DNA of 64,000 nucleotides from Bacteroidetes bacterium UBA4416 (GCA_002390745.1 DGQK01000024.1:747-64746); one strand, 5' to 3'; shown: positions 16,990-26,391, numbered from the stretch's first letter. The notes: generated by a model not told the origin, from the letters alone. A program made the numbers and translations.

Positions 16990-17976
16990 ATGAAAACAAC
17001 AGCGGCCATTACAGCAGTTTCTGCATACCTCCCGGAGTATGTGATGACAAACAAGGAAATGGAAACCATGATGGACACCACTGATGAATGGATCCGTACC
17101 CGCAGCGGCATTCACGAGCGCCGCATCCTGAAGGATAAAGACAAGGCCACGGCTTTTATGGCTGCCGAAGCCGCTAAAAAGATCCTCGCCAAAAAGAACC
17201 TTTCTCCCCTCGATATTGAACTGATTATTGTAGCGACCGTAACCCCGGATCACCAGTACCCGGCTACCGCCAACATCGTGGGCGATATGATCGGGGCCAC
17301 CAATGCCTGGAGCTTTGATATCCAGGCCGCCTGCTCCAGCTTTATCTATGCCCTTACCACCGCTTCTAAATTCATTGAAACCGGCGTGCATAAAAAGGTG
17401 CTGGTGATCGGCGCCGACAAAATGAGCAGCATCATTGACTTTACCGACCGCAAGACCGCTATTCTGTTTGGCGACGGTGCCGGTGCGGTATTACTGGAGC
17501 CAAGCACCGACGGTACCGGCATACTCGACAGCCGCATGTACTCCGACGGAGCGGGTAAAAAACACCTGTACCAGCCGGCCGGCGGGAGCCTGATCCCTGC
17601 TTCTGTTGAGTCGGTGACCAACAAACAACATTATGTGGAGATGGACGGACAGGCGGTATTTAAAGTAGCCGTGATCAAAATGGCGGATGTGGCCGAGGAG
17701 ATTATGAAACGCAATCACCTGACGGCCGACGACGTGGCTTTCCTGGTGCCTCACCAGGCCAACAAGCGCATCATTGAAGGCACAGCCAACCGCATGGGCA
17801 TTGGCATGGAGAAGGTGATGCTCAACATCCAGAAATACGGCAACACGACCTCCGCCACGCTTCCGATCTGCCTCGCCGAATGGGAAAGCCAGCTCAAAAA
17901 AGGCGACAACCTCATCCTCACTACATTCGGTGCGGGCTTCACATGGGGCGGCTTGTATTTGAAGTGGAGTTATTAG
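16990..17976 (+). CDS. fabH: 3-oxoacyl-[acyl-carrier-protein] synthase III
   Basis: The enzyme starts fatty-acid synthesis by condensing an acyl-CoA with malonyl-ACP. The 328-residue length is typical. The catalytic triad can be placed: Cys115 in QAACSSF, His255 in VPHQAN and Asn285 in KYGNTTSA. The N-terminal DEWIRTRSGIHERRI segment is also a FabH mark. It is a single gene here; the usual plsX/rpmF/fabD neighbours are absent, which suggests a stand-alone or second FabH. Bacteroidota often carry more than one copy, with branched-chain starter specificity possible but not readable from the sequence. Confidence 0.93.
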   Translation: MKTTAAITAVSAYLPEYVMTNKEMETMMDTTDEWIRTRSGIHERRILKDKDKATAFMAAEAAKKILAKKNLSPLDIELIIVATVTPDHQYPATANIVGDMIGATNAWSFDIQAACSSFIYALTTASKFIETGVHKKVLVIGADKMSSIIDFTDRKTAILFGDGAGAVLLEPSTDGTGILDSRMYSDGAGKKHLYQPAGGSLIPASVESVTNKQHYVEMDGQAVFKVAVIKMADVAEEIMKRNHLTADDVAFLVPHQANKRIIEGTANRMGIGMEKVMLNIQKYGNTTSATLPICLAEWESQLKKGDNLILTTFGAGFTWGGLYLKWSY

Positions 17977-18173
17977 GTTTGTCTTTTTTATAAGTCAACG
18001 CCTTAACTAAGTTGCGAGAGGAACCTGACTTCAATCTCTGCGGCTATCATCGTCCTAACAAGGGAGCATGAAGCTACATTTATTTCACTCTTTTCTGCAG
18101 GTACAGTCAATGCGACATTCCTCTTTTTGAGTTATTTCAAAGTAATACGCTCTATTCACTGCACGGGCACCCC

Positions 18174-18213
18174 TTGCCATTTTGTCACTTTTTCCGGACT
18201 GGTATAACCTTTG
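18174..18213 (+). promoter_or_regulatory. Candidate control region upstream of htpG
   Basis: The 288-bp gap between fabH and htpG contains TGCCATTTTGTCAC (18175-18188) followed by a TATAACCTTTG segment (18203-18213), which is the -7 consensus with one extra base, about 50 bp before the ATG at 18265. From memory, a similar TGCCATTTTGTCA string appears upstream of other Bacteroidota chaperone genes. The remainder of the gap shows no gene. Confidence 0.3.
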
Positions 18214-18264
18214 CCCTGTTTCAGGCACAAAGCATTATATTTAATCTAAAATTGATATACCATT

Positions 18265-20157
18265 ATGAGCACAGGAAAGATTAACGTACAGACAGAGAAC
18301 ATTTTCCCCATTATCAAGAAATTCCTTTACAGCGACCACGAAATCTTTTTACGTGAGCTGGTAAGCAACGCAACAGACGCTACCCAGAAGCTGAAAGCCT
18401 TGGCCTCTATGGGCGAAGCCAAAGGCGACCTCGGCGACCTCAAAATTGAAGTGGTTCTGGACAAAGATGCCAAAACCCTCACGATCAAAGACAAAGGCAT
18501 CGGGATGACGGCTGAGGAGATCGAAAAATACATCACCCAGATCGCCTTCAGCGGCGCGGAGGAGTTCGTAAACCAATACAAAGACAAGGTTGACAAAAAT
18601 GTCGTGATCGGTCATTTTGGCTTAGGCTTCTACTCCGCCTTTATGGTGGCCAAAAAAGTAGAGATCTTTTCCTTATCTTACAAAGAGGGTTCTAAAGCGG
18701 TGCGCTGGGAATGCGACGGCAGCCCGGAATACACCATCGAGGAAACGACCAAAGCCGAGCGCGGTACTAACATCGTCCTGCACATCGCCGACGACAGCGA
18801 GGAGTTCCTGGAAAAAGAGCGCATCCAGACCTTACTGACCAAATACTGCAAATTCTTACCGGTAGAGATCGTATTCGGAACCCGCAAAACCTGGGAGCCC
18901 AGCGATGAAAAAGATGAGAAAGGCAATCCGAAAAGCAAAGAGGTAGAGGTTGAGAACATCATCAACAACCCGACCCCGGCATGGATCAAAAAGCCATCGG
19001 AGCTGAAAGACGAAGACTATAAGGCTTTCTACCGCGAGCTGTACCCGATGCAGTTTGAAGAGCCGCTCTTTCACATCCACATGAACGTGGATTATCCATT
19101 CAACTTAACGGGAATTTTATATTTCCCAAAACTATCCAACAAATTCGAAGCGCCAAAAGACCGCATCCAGCTCTACAGCAACCAGGTATTCGTGACCGAC
19201 AATGTGGAGAACATCGTACCTGATTTCCTGACAATGCTGCGCGGCGTGATCGACAGCCCGGATATTCCGCTGAACGTAAGCCGCAGCTACCTGCAGGCCG
19301 ATGGCAACGTGAAAAAGATCTCGGCGCACATCACCAAAAAAGTAGCTGACAAATTAGAAGAGATCTTCAAAAAAGAGCGTGCCGACTTCGAAGCGAAATG
19401 GGACGACATCAAGATCTTCGTGCAATACGGCATGATCAGCGATGAGAAATTCTATGAGAAAGCCGTGAAGTTTGCCTTGCTGAAAAACACGGATGGTAAA
19501 TCCTATACCTTCGAAGAGTATGAAAATCATGTGAAGCCGAACCAAACAGATAAAGACAATAAAGTCGTTTACCTCTATGCAACCAACAGCGACGAGCAAT
19601 ACAGCTACATCGACGCTGCCAAATCAAGAGGCTATGATGTGCTGATGATGGACTCTCCGCTGGACGCCCACTTCATCAACCACCTGGAAAGCAAGCTGAA
19701 CAATGTGCAGTTTGTGCGCGTGGACAGCGATACAGTTGACAAGCTCATCAAAAAAGACGATGCGCAGGTGAGCAAGCTTAGCGAGGAAGAACAGAATACC
19801 CTGAAACCGATCGTGGAAGGCGTGGTTGCCAAAGAGAAATTCTCCGTGGTGTTTGAAAGCCTGAGCGAAACCGATTCGCCGATGCTGATCACCCGCCCTG
19901 AGTTTATGCGCCGTATGAAAGACATGAGCGCTATGGGTGGCGGCGGTATGAACTTCTACGGTTCTATGCCTGACATGTATAACTTAGTGGTAAACTCAAA
20001 CCACCCGCTGATCAGCAAGATCCTGACTGAGAAAGACAGCAACACGCAGGCACAGCTGGCCAAGCAGGCCGCCGACCTGGCAATGCTGTCGCAGGGCTTA
20101 CTGAAAGGCGAAGAGCTGACGAAGTTCATCAAGAGATCCGTGGAGATGATCCATTAA
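18265..20157 (+). CDS. htpG: Molecular chaperone HtpG (bacterial Hsp90)
   Basis: This ATP-dependent cytoplasmic chaperone has 630 residues, the usual bacterial length. The GHKL ATPase domain is complete: FLRELVSNATDA (with Glu31 and Asn35), IKDKGIGMT and VIGHFGLGFYSAF. The middle domain begins after an acidic, charged linker (DEKDEKGNPKSKEVEVE, about residues 213-229). The helix-rich C-terminal dimerisation domain contains the glycine-methionine segment MGGGGMNFYGSMPDMYNL. It is monocistronic, with a strong hairpin terminator 10 bp past the stop. The start at 18265 gives the standard N-terminus. Confidence 0.97.
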   Translation: MSTGKINVQTENIFPIIKKFLYSDHEIFLRELVSNATDATQKLKALASMGEAKGDLGDLKIEVVLDKDAKTLTIKDKGIGMTAEEIEKYITQIAFSGAEEFVNQYKDKVDKNVVIGHFGLGFYSAFMVAKKVEIFSLSYKEGSKAVRWECDGSPEYTIEETTKAERGTNIVLHIADDSEEFLEKERIQTLLTKYCKFLPVEIVFGTRKTWEPSDEKDEKGNPKSKEVEVENIINNPTPAWIKKPSELKDEDYKAFYRELYPMQFEEPLFHIHMNVDYPFNLTGILYFPKLSNKFEAPKDRIQLYSNQVFVTDNVENIVPDFLTMLRGVIDSPDIPLNVSRSYLQADGNVKKISAHITKKVADKLEEIFKKERADFEAKWDDIKIFVQYGMISDEKFYEKAVKFALLKNTDGKSYTFEEYENHVKPNQTDKDNKVVYLYATNSDEQYSYIDAAKSRGYDVLMMDSPLDAHFINHLESKLNNVQFVRVDSDTVDKLIKKDDAQVSKLSEEEQNTLKPIVEGVVAKEKFSVVFESLSETDSPMLITRPEFMRRMKDMSAMGGGGMNFYGSMPDMYNLVVNSNHPLISKILTEKDSNTQAQLAKQAADLAMLSQGLLKGEELTKFIKRSVEMIH

Positions 20158-20167
20158 ATCCATTAAA

Positions 20168-20216
20168 AAACAAATGACCGGTCCTTCGATTTCGTTCAGG
20201 CACCGGTCATTTGTTT
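20168..20216 (+). terminator. Rho-independent terminator of htpG
   Basis: A perfect 15-bp stem, AAACAAATGACCGGT (20168-20182) with ACCGGTCATTTGTTT (20202-20216), encloses a 19-base loop and runs into TTTT. Confidence 0.85.
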
Positions 20217-20359
20217 TACAACATGGTTCTTTTTTTGCCGGTGGTTTCGCCAGCCCCAACCGCCTTAGGTTGACTGACGCTGTCAAAGTCAACAACAGCA
20301 GATAGCCTGAGCGATTGAATACATCAACTAAAACCCTTATCTTTAATAAAATTTACACC

Positions 20360-20671
20360 ATGGAAAACCAGAACCCTGAAAACCAACTGAACATCGAGCT
20401 TTCTGAAGAGATTGCTGAAGGTATCTATTCGAACCTTGCTATCATTACGCATTCTCCTACGGAGTTCGTGGTGGACTTTATCAAGGTGATGCCTGGTGTT
20501 CCGAAAGCCAAAGTAAAATCGCGTATTGTCCTGACGCCTCAACACGCCAAACGCCTGATGAAAGCGTTGTCGGAAAATGTACAGCGCTTCGAGCAGATGA
20601 ACGGCAAGATCAAAGACAGTGAAATGAACGCCCTGCCGCTCAACTTCGGCGGCCCAACGGCGCAGGCATAA
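20360..20671 (+). CDS. DUF3467 family protein
   Basis: This is a small acidic cytoplasmic protein of 103 residues. The sequence NLAIITHSPTEFVVDFIKVMPGVPKAKVKSRIVLTPQHAKRLMKALSENV (about residues 24-73) matches DUF3467, a family of about 100 residues found widely in Bacteroidota and other phyla, with no established function. ATG 20360 is chosen over the upstream in-frame codon at 20315, since it directly begins the family's N-terminus (MENQNPENQLNIELSEEIAEG). It stands alone, between the htpG terminator and its own terminator. Confidence 0.88.
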   Translation: MENQNPENQLNIELSEEIAEGIYSNLAIITHSPTEFVVDFIKVMPGVPKAKVKSRIVLTPQHAKRLMKALSENVQRFEQMNGKIKDSEMNALPLNFGGPTAQA

Positions 20672-20690
20672 TCCGGAAATGCATTCTGAT

Positions 20691-20719
20691 AAAAAGCGAA
20701 GATGATCTCTTCGCTTTTT
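20691..20719. terminator. Bidirectional terminator between DUF3467 and the PA14 gene
   Basis: AAAAAGCGAAGA (20691-20702) pairs with TCTTCGCTTTTT (20708-20719), a 12-bp stem with a 5-base loop. T-rich sequence follows on both strands, and the convergent gene ends at 20720. Confidence 0.85.
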
Positions 20720-22486
20720 TTAGTTAACGCTGATCTTTAAGGGATACTTTATGCCATTGACCACACAGATGGCGATGTACAGGCCTTTAGGGGCATCCGG
20801 CCCCAGATCAATTTCCTTCCGGCCCGCTTCAATCTCTGAGTAGGCGGCCGCCTGCTGGTATACGAGGCTTCCATCGGGTGCAAAGATCATCACGTCGAGT
20901 TGCCTGCCTTTCTCCATTCCGGGGAAAGACAGTGTAAAGGCGCCATCATTGGGATTGGGGAAGAGCTGAATCAAATTCGCAGCTGCCGTCGGCATTTCAA
21001 CAGATATCATGCTATAGCGTTTGAAGCTGCCATCCAGATCCACCTGGTTTAAGCGGTAATAGGAAAGTCCCGGCAGGGGTTCCCGATCGGCATAGCGGTA
21101 AGTCGTCACTGTAGGATGCAATTTATTTCCTTTCGCATCCAGGCTGGCAATGGTGATAAAATCAATCCCGTTGGCACTCCTTTCCACATCAAAGCGGCGG
21201 TTATTGGTTTCCGAGGCGGTCTTCCATTCCGTAAGCACCGTTCCATCTCCGGCAGGAAGCGCCGTAAAGCTCAGCAGTTCAACCGGCAAGGTGCTGGTTG
21301 TAGACAAACAGCTGCAATAGGCGGTTTGTGGCACAAGCTGGCGGGAGATGCCGGCAGCTGTACTGGCATACTCAAGGTAACACACGTTGTTACCGGTGTT
21401 TTCGCCGTAATGGATCTTAAAATCATGCAAGCCTACGGAGAGTGTTGCCACAGCGCTCACCATAGCTGCGCTGTGCAGTCCGCCATTACTGATAAAGGCG
21501 GAAGCGCTCGTTGGGTTGGTGGCAAGGGCATTATTGTCGAGCCACATGTAAGCGGCATCATCTGCCGTCAGGTAAAAAGTATAAGTGCCTGCAACAGGGA
21601 TGTAGATGCGGCCGGTGAATCGTGTGCTGTAGGTTTCCGGGCTCGCATTCGATCCGGCGAGCGGCGGACATACATTGCCCCAACTGCCGTCTGTCGTAAA
21701 GCCGATCTGGGGATCGACACGGTTGATGGCAGACGTGTTGGATGTAAAAAAGGTTTGCACATCGTTATAATAGCCTGTATAAAATTCGGAAGTGACTCCT
21801 GCGCTGCATGTGCAACCCGGCGGCGGCGTTACGGCAGCGGCCGTAATGGAAGGTTGAATGGCGGTGCATAAGATGCTTCCCGGAACCACCTGACGGGTAA
21901 TGGCTGGGGAGGTAGCAGAGTATTCGAAAATGAGGTGATTGCCTCCGGATGCTTCGCCGAACTGAATCTGGATATTGTGAAAGCCCGCGGTGAGGCTCAC
22001 AGATCCTGTCGCTGTGATATCGCCATGCAAGCCGCCGTTATTGATCAGGGCATTGGCCACCACCGTCGGATACGCCAGGGCATTGTTATCGATCCACAAA
22101 TAGCTGGCGTCGTCGCTGGTAAGGTAAAAGGTATAAACGCCGGCAGTTGCAATGTAAATGCTTCCCCTGTAACGCGAGCTGTAAGTATTGGCATCTGCCA
22201 CAGTGCCGCCTGCCGGAGGCACAATAGCGCCCCAGTTGTTGGTGGTATAATTCAGGTTGGCTTCCAGGCGGTTGAAGGGCGCCGGAGTTGAAGGAAAGTA
22301 AGAAGGATCGTCGTTAAAGAAACCGGCGACGTATTCGCCGATCAGCCCGGACTGTCCTGCATTTCCAAGCACATCGTTCTGGGAGGAACAACCGGGAGCC
22401 TGGGCATTCATCACCATGCAACTGAAAAGGATTGTGGTGAGTAAAAGTATTTTTCTGATTTTCAAAACCGATGTTAATGCAATCAC
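20720..22486 (-). CDS. Exported protein with two PA14-like domains and a T9SS sorting domain
   Basis: The protein has about 588 residues with a signal peptide (KIRKILLLTTILFSCMVMNAQ). Two homologous blocks of about 150 residues follow, each with a GxY(V/T)xxxxND start, a RFxGxIYIxxAGxYTFYLTxDDAxYxWxDNNALA core and a late GLHxxxIxxGE segment. This fits tandem PA14 (or GLEYA-like) carbohydrate-binding domains. After a TLPVELLSFTA linker and a fibronectin-like region, the last 75 residues form a T9SS sorting domain (LFPNPNDGAFTLSF). The start is uncertain: GTG 22534, GTG 22486 and TTG 22465 are in frame, and no ATG is available. GTG 22486 is used because it gives a normal-length signal peptide. 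Confidence 0.82.
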   Translation of the reverse strand: MIALTSVLKIRKILLLTTILFSCMVMNAQAPGCSSQNDVLGNAGQSGLIGEYVAGFFNDDPSYFPSTPAPFNRLEANLNYTTNNWGAIVPPAGGTVADANTYSSRYRGSIYIATAGVYTFYLTSDDASYLWIDNNALAYPTVVANALINNGGLHGDITATGSVSLTAGFHNIQIQFGEASGGNHLIFEYSATSPAITRQVVPGSILCTAIQPSITAAAVTPPPGCTCSAGVTSEFYTGYYNDVQTFFTSNTSAINRVDPQIGFTTDGSWGNVCPPLAGSNASPETYSTRFTGRIYIPVAGTYTFYLTADDAAYMWLDNNALATNPTSASAFISNGGLHSAAMVSAVATLSVGLHDFKIHYGENTGNNVCYLEYASTAAGISRQLVPQTAYCSCLSTTSTLPVELLSFTALPAGDGTVLTEWKTASETNNRRFDVERSANGIDFITIASLDAKGNKLHPTVTTYRYADREPLPGLSYYRLNQVDLDGSFKRYSMISVEMPTAAANLIQLFPNPNDGAFTLSFPGMEKGRQLDVMIFAPDGSLVYQQAAAYSEIEAGRKEIDLGPDAPKGLYIAICVVNGIKYPLKISVN

Positions 22487-22545
22487 GGGGGGCTGATTGT
22501 TTATTTCTGTGCGAAAATACAATATTAATGCCACAAAAACATAAC

Positions 22546-22577
22546 TTGTTTATTATGAAATAAGTAGTTTATATTTG
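22546..22577 (+). promoter_or_regulatory. Promoter of the DUF1304-AEC transporter operon
   Basis: TTG at 22546-22548 and TATATTTG at 22570-22577 are 21 bp apart, a good match to the Bacteroidota promoter. Transcription would start near 22584, 14 bp upstream of the ATG at 22598. Confidence 0.6.
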
Positions 22578-22597
22578 CTTCATCAAACAACAGACAC

Positions 22598-22963
22598 ATG
22601 GAACTGCTCTCTAAAATTTTTGTGGGATTCGTCGCCGCAATTCACTGCTTCATCCTATGGATTGAAATGTTTGCTTGGGAAACCAAAGGCAAGGAGGCTT
22701 TCAAAGGCTCCCTGGCGCCTGAGATGTTCAAGCCTACCAAAACGCTGGCAGCCAACCAGGGCCTGTACAATGGTTTCCTGGCGGCAGGGCTCATCTGGAG
22801 TTTTTTTATTTCCGATCCTGCCTGGCAGAATTACGTAGCGCTCTTCTTTTTAGGCTGTGTGGCGGTTGCGGGCATCTATGGCGCTCTTACCGCTTCCAAA
22901 AAGATCCTCTTCATCCAAACCTTACCGGCTGCCATCGGAATGATCCTGATCCTGTTGAAATAG
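22598..22963 (+). CDS. DUF1304 family membrane protein
   Basis: The 121-residue protein has four membrane helices (about 4-22, 56-71, 76-97 and 102-120). The loop motif EMFAWETKGKEAFKGS and the sequence KTLAANQGLYNGFLAAGL identify DUF1304, a family of small inner-membrane proteins whose role is not known. It is separated by only 3 bp from the AEC transporter gene, so the two form an operon and may function together. A strong promoter stands just upstream. Confidence 0.9.
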   Translation: MELLSKIFVGFVAAIHCFILWIEMFAWETKGKEAFKGSLAPEMFKPTKTLAANQGLYNGFLAAGLIWSFFISDPAWQNYVALFFLGCVAVAGIYGALTASKKILFIQTLPAAIGMILILLK

Positions 22964-22966
22964 CAA

Positions 22967-23872
22967 ATGGCAAACTTCATCCTGATCGGATTTTGCATTG
23001 CCGCCGGCATCCTGTTCAGGTACAAAAAGCTGGTCCCGGCCGACACACACAAAGGCATCAACACCTGGATCATCAACATTGCCTTACCGGCTGTGTCTTT
23101 TAAATACCTTGTTCATTTACAACTCTCAACCGATCTGCTGGTACCGGCCCTCTCGCCGGTGCTGATCTTTTTCGGGGCCATTGCATTCATTTACCTCATC
23201 AGCCGCTTTTATTCCGTCACGAAAGAACGGCGCGGCGCCATGCAGCTGGCTTCCGGTCTGAGCAATACGTCTTTTGTGGGCTTCCCGCTGATCCTGGCTT
23301 ATTTCAGTGAAAAAGAGATCAGCACGGCCATCATCTGCGACCAGGTGACCTTTCTGCTCTTTTCGGTATTTGGCATCACCATTGCCATCAGCGCTACCGG
23401 CGCAGGAAAAACAAGCCCCGGCCAACTTCTCAAAAAAGTAGCGACCTTCCCGCCCCTACTGGGCTGTGTGGGGGCTTTGCTGATCCCAAAAGACACAGAC
23501 CTTTCTTTCCTGGAGCCTTTTTTCCATGCACTGGCAGCCACCGTAGCCCCGCTGGCCCTGTTCTCCGTGGGCCTGCAACTCTCGCTCACAGGCTGGCGCG
23601 AAGAGGTAAACCCCATGCTCATCGTGATATCCTATAAACTGGTGCTGGCTCCTGCACTTGTGCTGACCGTGCTTTACGCCTTTAAGCTTTCCGGCACTAC
23701 ATCCAAAATAGCGGTCTTTGAAGCGGCCATGCCCGTATTTCTTTCGGCGAGTATCCTGGCAGAGCGCTATGGTCTGAGTCCGCGATTCATGAACCTCATC
23801 ATCGGCATCAGCATTTTGCTATCCTTCTTCACCACCTGGATCTGGTGGCATGTGATAGAGCGGTTTTTGTAA
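22967..23872 (+). CDS. AEC-family transporter (auxin efflux carrier type)
   Basis: This inner-membrane transporter has 301 residues and about ten helices, typical of the bile/auxin (AEC) family. It has the characteristic INIALPAVSFKYL early segment, GLSNTSFVGFPLILAYF (about residues 94-110) and a late MPVFLSASILAERYGLSP segment. Bacterial members export or import organic anions such as malate or malonate; the substrate here cannot be read. It is the second gene of an operon with DUF1304. Confidence 0.88.
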   Translation: MANFILIGFCIAAGILFRYKKLVPADTHKGINTWIINIALPAVSFKYLVHLQLSTDLLVPALSPVLIFFGAIAFIYLISRFYSVTKERRGAMQLASGLSNTSFVGFPLILAYFSEKEISTAIICDQVTFLLFSVFGITIAISATGAGKTSPGQLLKKVATFPPLLGCVGALLIPKDTDLSFLEPFFHALAATVAPLALFSVGLQLSLTGWREEVNPMLIVISYKLVLAPALVLTVLYAFKLSGTTSKIAVFEAAMPVFLSASILAERYGLSPRFMNLIIGISILLSFFTTWIWWHVIERFL

Positions 23873-23947
23873 AATGCTCCTCGTTCCCTGCGGTTACCCA
23901 TAGTCGCAAGACGGAGATTTCAGGAGAGGAGATGATGAATAAAAATT

Positions 23948-24703
23948 CTATTTTCTCCCTGAACAAACGTGCCATTGATCCATTAGGTAACGTGTATACC
24001 ACCGCTCCTCGTAGTAATACCTGGAATTTCCGTACGACAAAGCGTCTACCGTTATTTTTCCGATACGGGCTCCGGCAGACTCTATTCCAATGGCCTTAAT
24101 ATCTTTGACATTAATGCGATACAAATAGTTTGTTTCGTTGGCTTCGATCTTAACGATAAACTGGCTGATGTCTTCAGTAGTCTGGTAAAGCCTGGCCTGG
24201 ATATTCCGGTTCAGCATATCGTCTTTAAAAGAGATATAAAATTTAAAGTTCCCGGGAATCTTTACTTTCTCTCCCGTGCTGTCGTTGCACACAAACAAAT
24301 GATAATCGGTGCCGGCCTGAACATCCTCATTATAAATCCTGAATTTAGCCAGGTAACATTCTTTTGCAAGCTCTGCATTCGAAGTCGTAAAGCGATAATC
24401 CGCTTTATAAAACAGCTTATCGTCCTTAATCCCGAATATGCGCTCATCCTGGGGCCGGAGGTAAACGTACAAGGCTTGTTTGTCGGCGTAATTCTTTTTG
24501 AAGGCGATAACATCTCTCGCCGGAATTTTCCGGACACGACCAAAATCATGACAATACGAAAATGTATCCTGATCATAGGAAAGGATTTTCACGGCATAAG
24601 GAAAGGAATTATTTTCAAAATCCCTCACTAAAACCTTATCCTGTGCCAATGCAACGGATAAGGAGAAGAAAAGGATAGTAAGAATAAACGACTTTTTCAA
24701 CAT
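23948..24703 (-). CDS. Exported protein of unknown function, coupled to ettA
   Basis: The 251-residue protein has a signal peptide (MLKKSFILTILFFSLSVALAQ). The mature part is rich in aromatic and charged residues with alternating beta-strand patterns (for example HDFGRVRKIPARDVIAFKK and YRINVKDIKAIGIESAG). The two 'K-DI-AIG/AF' segments read like statements of an internal repeat. I do not recognise a family. Its ATG overlaps the ettA stop (TAATG), so translation is coupled, although ettA is cytoplasmic and this protein is exported; a functional link is doubtful. Confidence 0.7.
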   Translation of the reverse strand: MLKKSFILTILFFSLSVALAQDKVLVRDFENNSFPYAVKILSYDQDTFSYCHDFGRVRKIPARDVIAFKKNYADKQALYVYLRPQDERIFGIKDDKLFYKADYRFTTSNAELAKECYLAKFRIYNEDVQAGTDYHLFVCNDSTGEKVKIPGNFKFYISFKDDMLNRNIQARLYQTTEDISQFIVKIEANETNYLYRINVKDIKAIGIESAGARIGKITVDALSYGNSRYYYEERWYTRYLMDQWHVCSGRK

Positions 24704-26391
24704 TAAACAGTCAGCTTCTTGTAACGCGGGCGTTTTGGCTCCACGTTGCCTAAGCGCTTCTTACGGTTCTCTTCGTATTCGCTGTAGCCACCTTCAAACC
24801 AGTATACGCTGCTGTCGCCTTCAAAAGCCAGGATGTGCGTACACACACGGTCGAGGAACCAACGGTCGTGGCTGATGATCACCGCACAACCGGCAAAGTT
24901 TTCCAGACCTTCCTCCAAAGCGCGGAGCGTGTTCACATCGAGGTCATTGGTAGGCTCATCGAGCAGCAACACGTTGCCTTCTTCTTTCAGCGCCATCGCC
25001 AGGTGCAGGCGGTTACGCTCACCGCCGGAGAGCACGCTTACTTTTTTTCCCTGGTCGCTGCCGCCGAAGTTGAAGCGCGAGATATAGGCCCGCGCATTCA
25101 TCGGCTTGCCGCCCATCGTAATGTTATCAAGGCCTCCGCTCAACACATCGTATACCGTTTTGTTCGGGTCGAGCTCTTTGTGGTTCTGATCCACATAAGC
25201 GATCTTCACCGTTGGCCCCACTTTAAACTCTCCGCTGTTCGGTGTTTCCTCACCCATGATCATGCGGAACAAGGTTGTTTTACCGGCACCGTTAGGCCCA
25301 ATGATACCAACGATTCCCGCAGGTGGCAATTTAAAATTCAAATGCTCGTACAATAAGCGGTCGCCGAATCCCTTCGATACTTCGATGGCTTCGATCACTT
25401 CATTCCCCAGGCGCGGGCCATTCGGAATGAAGATCTCCAGCTTCTCTTCCTTGTCCTTGATGTCTTCGCTCATCAGCTTATCGTAATTGCTCAAACGGGC
25501 CTTTTGTTTTACTCCACGGCCTTTCACGCCCTGGCGCACCCAATCGAGCTCACGCGCTAAGGTCTTCTGGCGCTTGCTCTCCGTTTTCTCTTCCTGCTTC
25601 AGGCGGTTGCCTTTTTGCTCCAGCCACGATGAGTAATTTCCTTTCCATGGAATGCCTTCGCCCCGGTCGAGCTCCAGGATCCAGCCTGCCACGTTATCCA
25701 GGAAGTACCTGTCGTGGGTCACGGCAATCACCGTTCCTTTGTATTGTTTTAAGTGTTGCTCCAGCCAGTCAACGCTTTCCGCATCGAGGTGGTTCGTAGG
25801 CTCATCGAGCAATAAAATATCCGGTTCCTGTAGCAAGAGGCGGCACAGGGCCACACGGCGGCGCTCACCACCCGATAATACTTTGATGAGTGTGTCGCTG
25901 TCGGGACAACGCAAGGCATCCATCGCCAGCTCCAGGCGCTGGTCGAGGTTCCAGAGATCGAACTGGTCGATCAGGTCCTGCAATTGTGCCTGGCGGTTGA
26001 TGAGCTTGTCCATTTTATCCGGATCGTTCAGGATCTCTTCGTCCATGAACTTATTGTTCACTTCTTCAAACTCGTTCAGGATGTCCACATGCTTTTGCGC
26101 GCCTTCGCGCACCACTTCCAATACCGTTTTGTTCTCGTCGAGCTTTGGCTCCTGCTCGAGCAGGCCAATGCTATAGCCCGGCGACTGGTGAATTTCCCCG
26201 AGGTAATCTTTATCAATACCCGCCATGATGCGCAGCAGGGAGGATTTACCCGAACCGTTCAAACCGAGGACGCCTATTTTTGCTCCGTAGTAAAAGGAGA
26301 TGTAGATATCTTTTAAAACCTGTTTGCTCGGCGGATGTATCTTGGATACATTCACCATGCTATAAATGATTTGTCTTCCTGTTTCTGACAT
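24703..26391 (-). CDS. ettA: Energy-dependent translational throttle protein (ABC-F)
   Basis: EttA binds the ribosomal E site and gates entry into elongation according to the ATP/ADP ratio. The 562 residues hold two ABC domains: Walker A GLNGSGKSS (43-51) and GPNGAGKTT (second domain), signature LSGGERRRVAL and LSGGERNRLHL, and Walker B LLLDEPTNHLD and LLLDEPTNDLD. The linker between the domains is rich in Lys and Arg (SKRQKTLARELDWVRQG...) as in the P-site tRNA interaction motif. The N-terminus (MSETGRQIIYSMVNVSKIHPPSKQVLKDI) matches EttA rather than Uup or the resistance ABC-F proteins. It is the first gene of a two-gene unit. Confidence 0.95.
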   Translation of the reverse strand: MSETGRQIIYSMVNVSKIHPPSKQVLKDIYISFYYGAKIGVLGLNGSGKSSLLRIMAGIDKDYLGEIHQSPGYSIGLLEQEPKLDENKTVLEVVREGAQKHVDILNEFEEVNNKFMDEEILNDPDKMDKLINRQAQLQDLIDQFDLWNLDQRLELAMDALRCPDSDTLIKVLSGGERRRVALCRLLLQEPDILLLDEPTNHLDAESVDWLEQHLKQYKGTVIAVTHDRYFLDNVAGWILELDRGEGIPWKGNYSSWLEQKGNRLKQEEKTESKRQKTLARELDWVRQGVKGRGVKQKARLSNYDKLMSEDIKDKEEKLEIFIPNGPRLGNEVIEAIEVSKGFGDRLLYEHLNFKLPPAGIVGIIGPNGAGKTTLFRMIMGEETPNSGEFKVGPTVKIAYVDQNHKELDPNKTVYDVLSGGLDNITMGGKPMNARAYISRFNFGGSDQGKKVSVLSGGERNRLHLAMALKEEGNVLLLDEPTNDLDVNTLRALEEGLENFAGCAVIISHDRWFLDRVCTHILAFEGDSSVYWFEGGYSEYEENRKKRLGNVEPKRPRYKKLTV

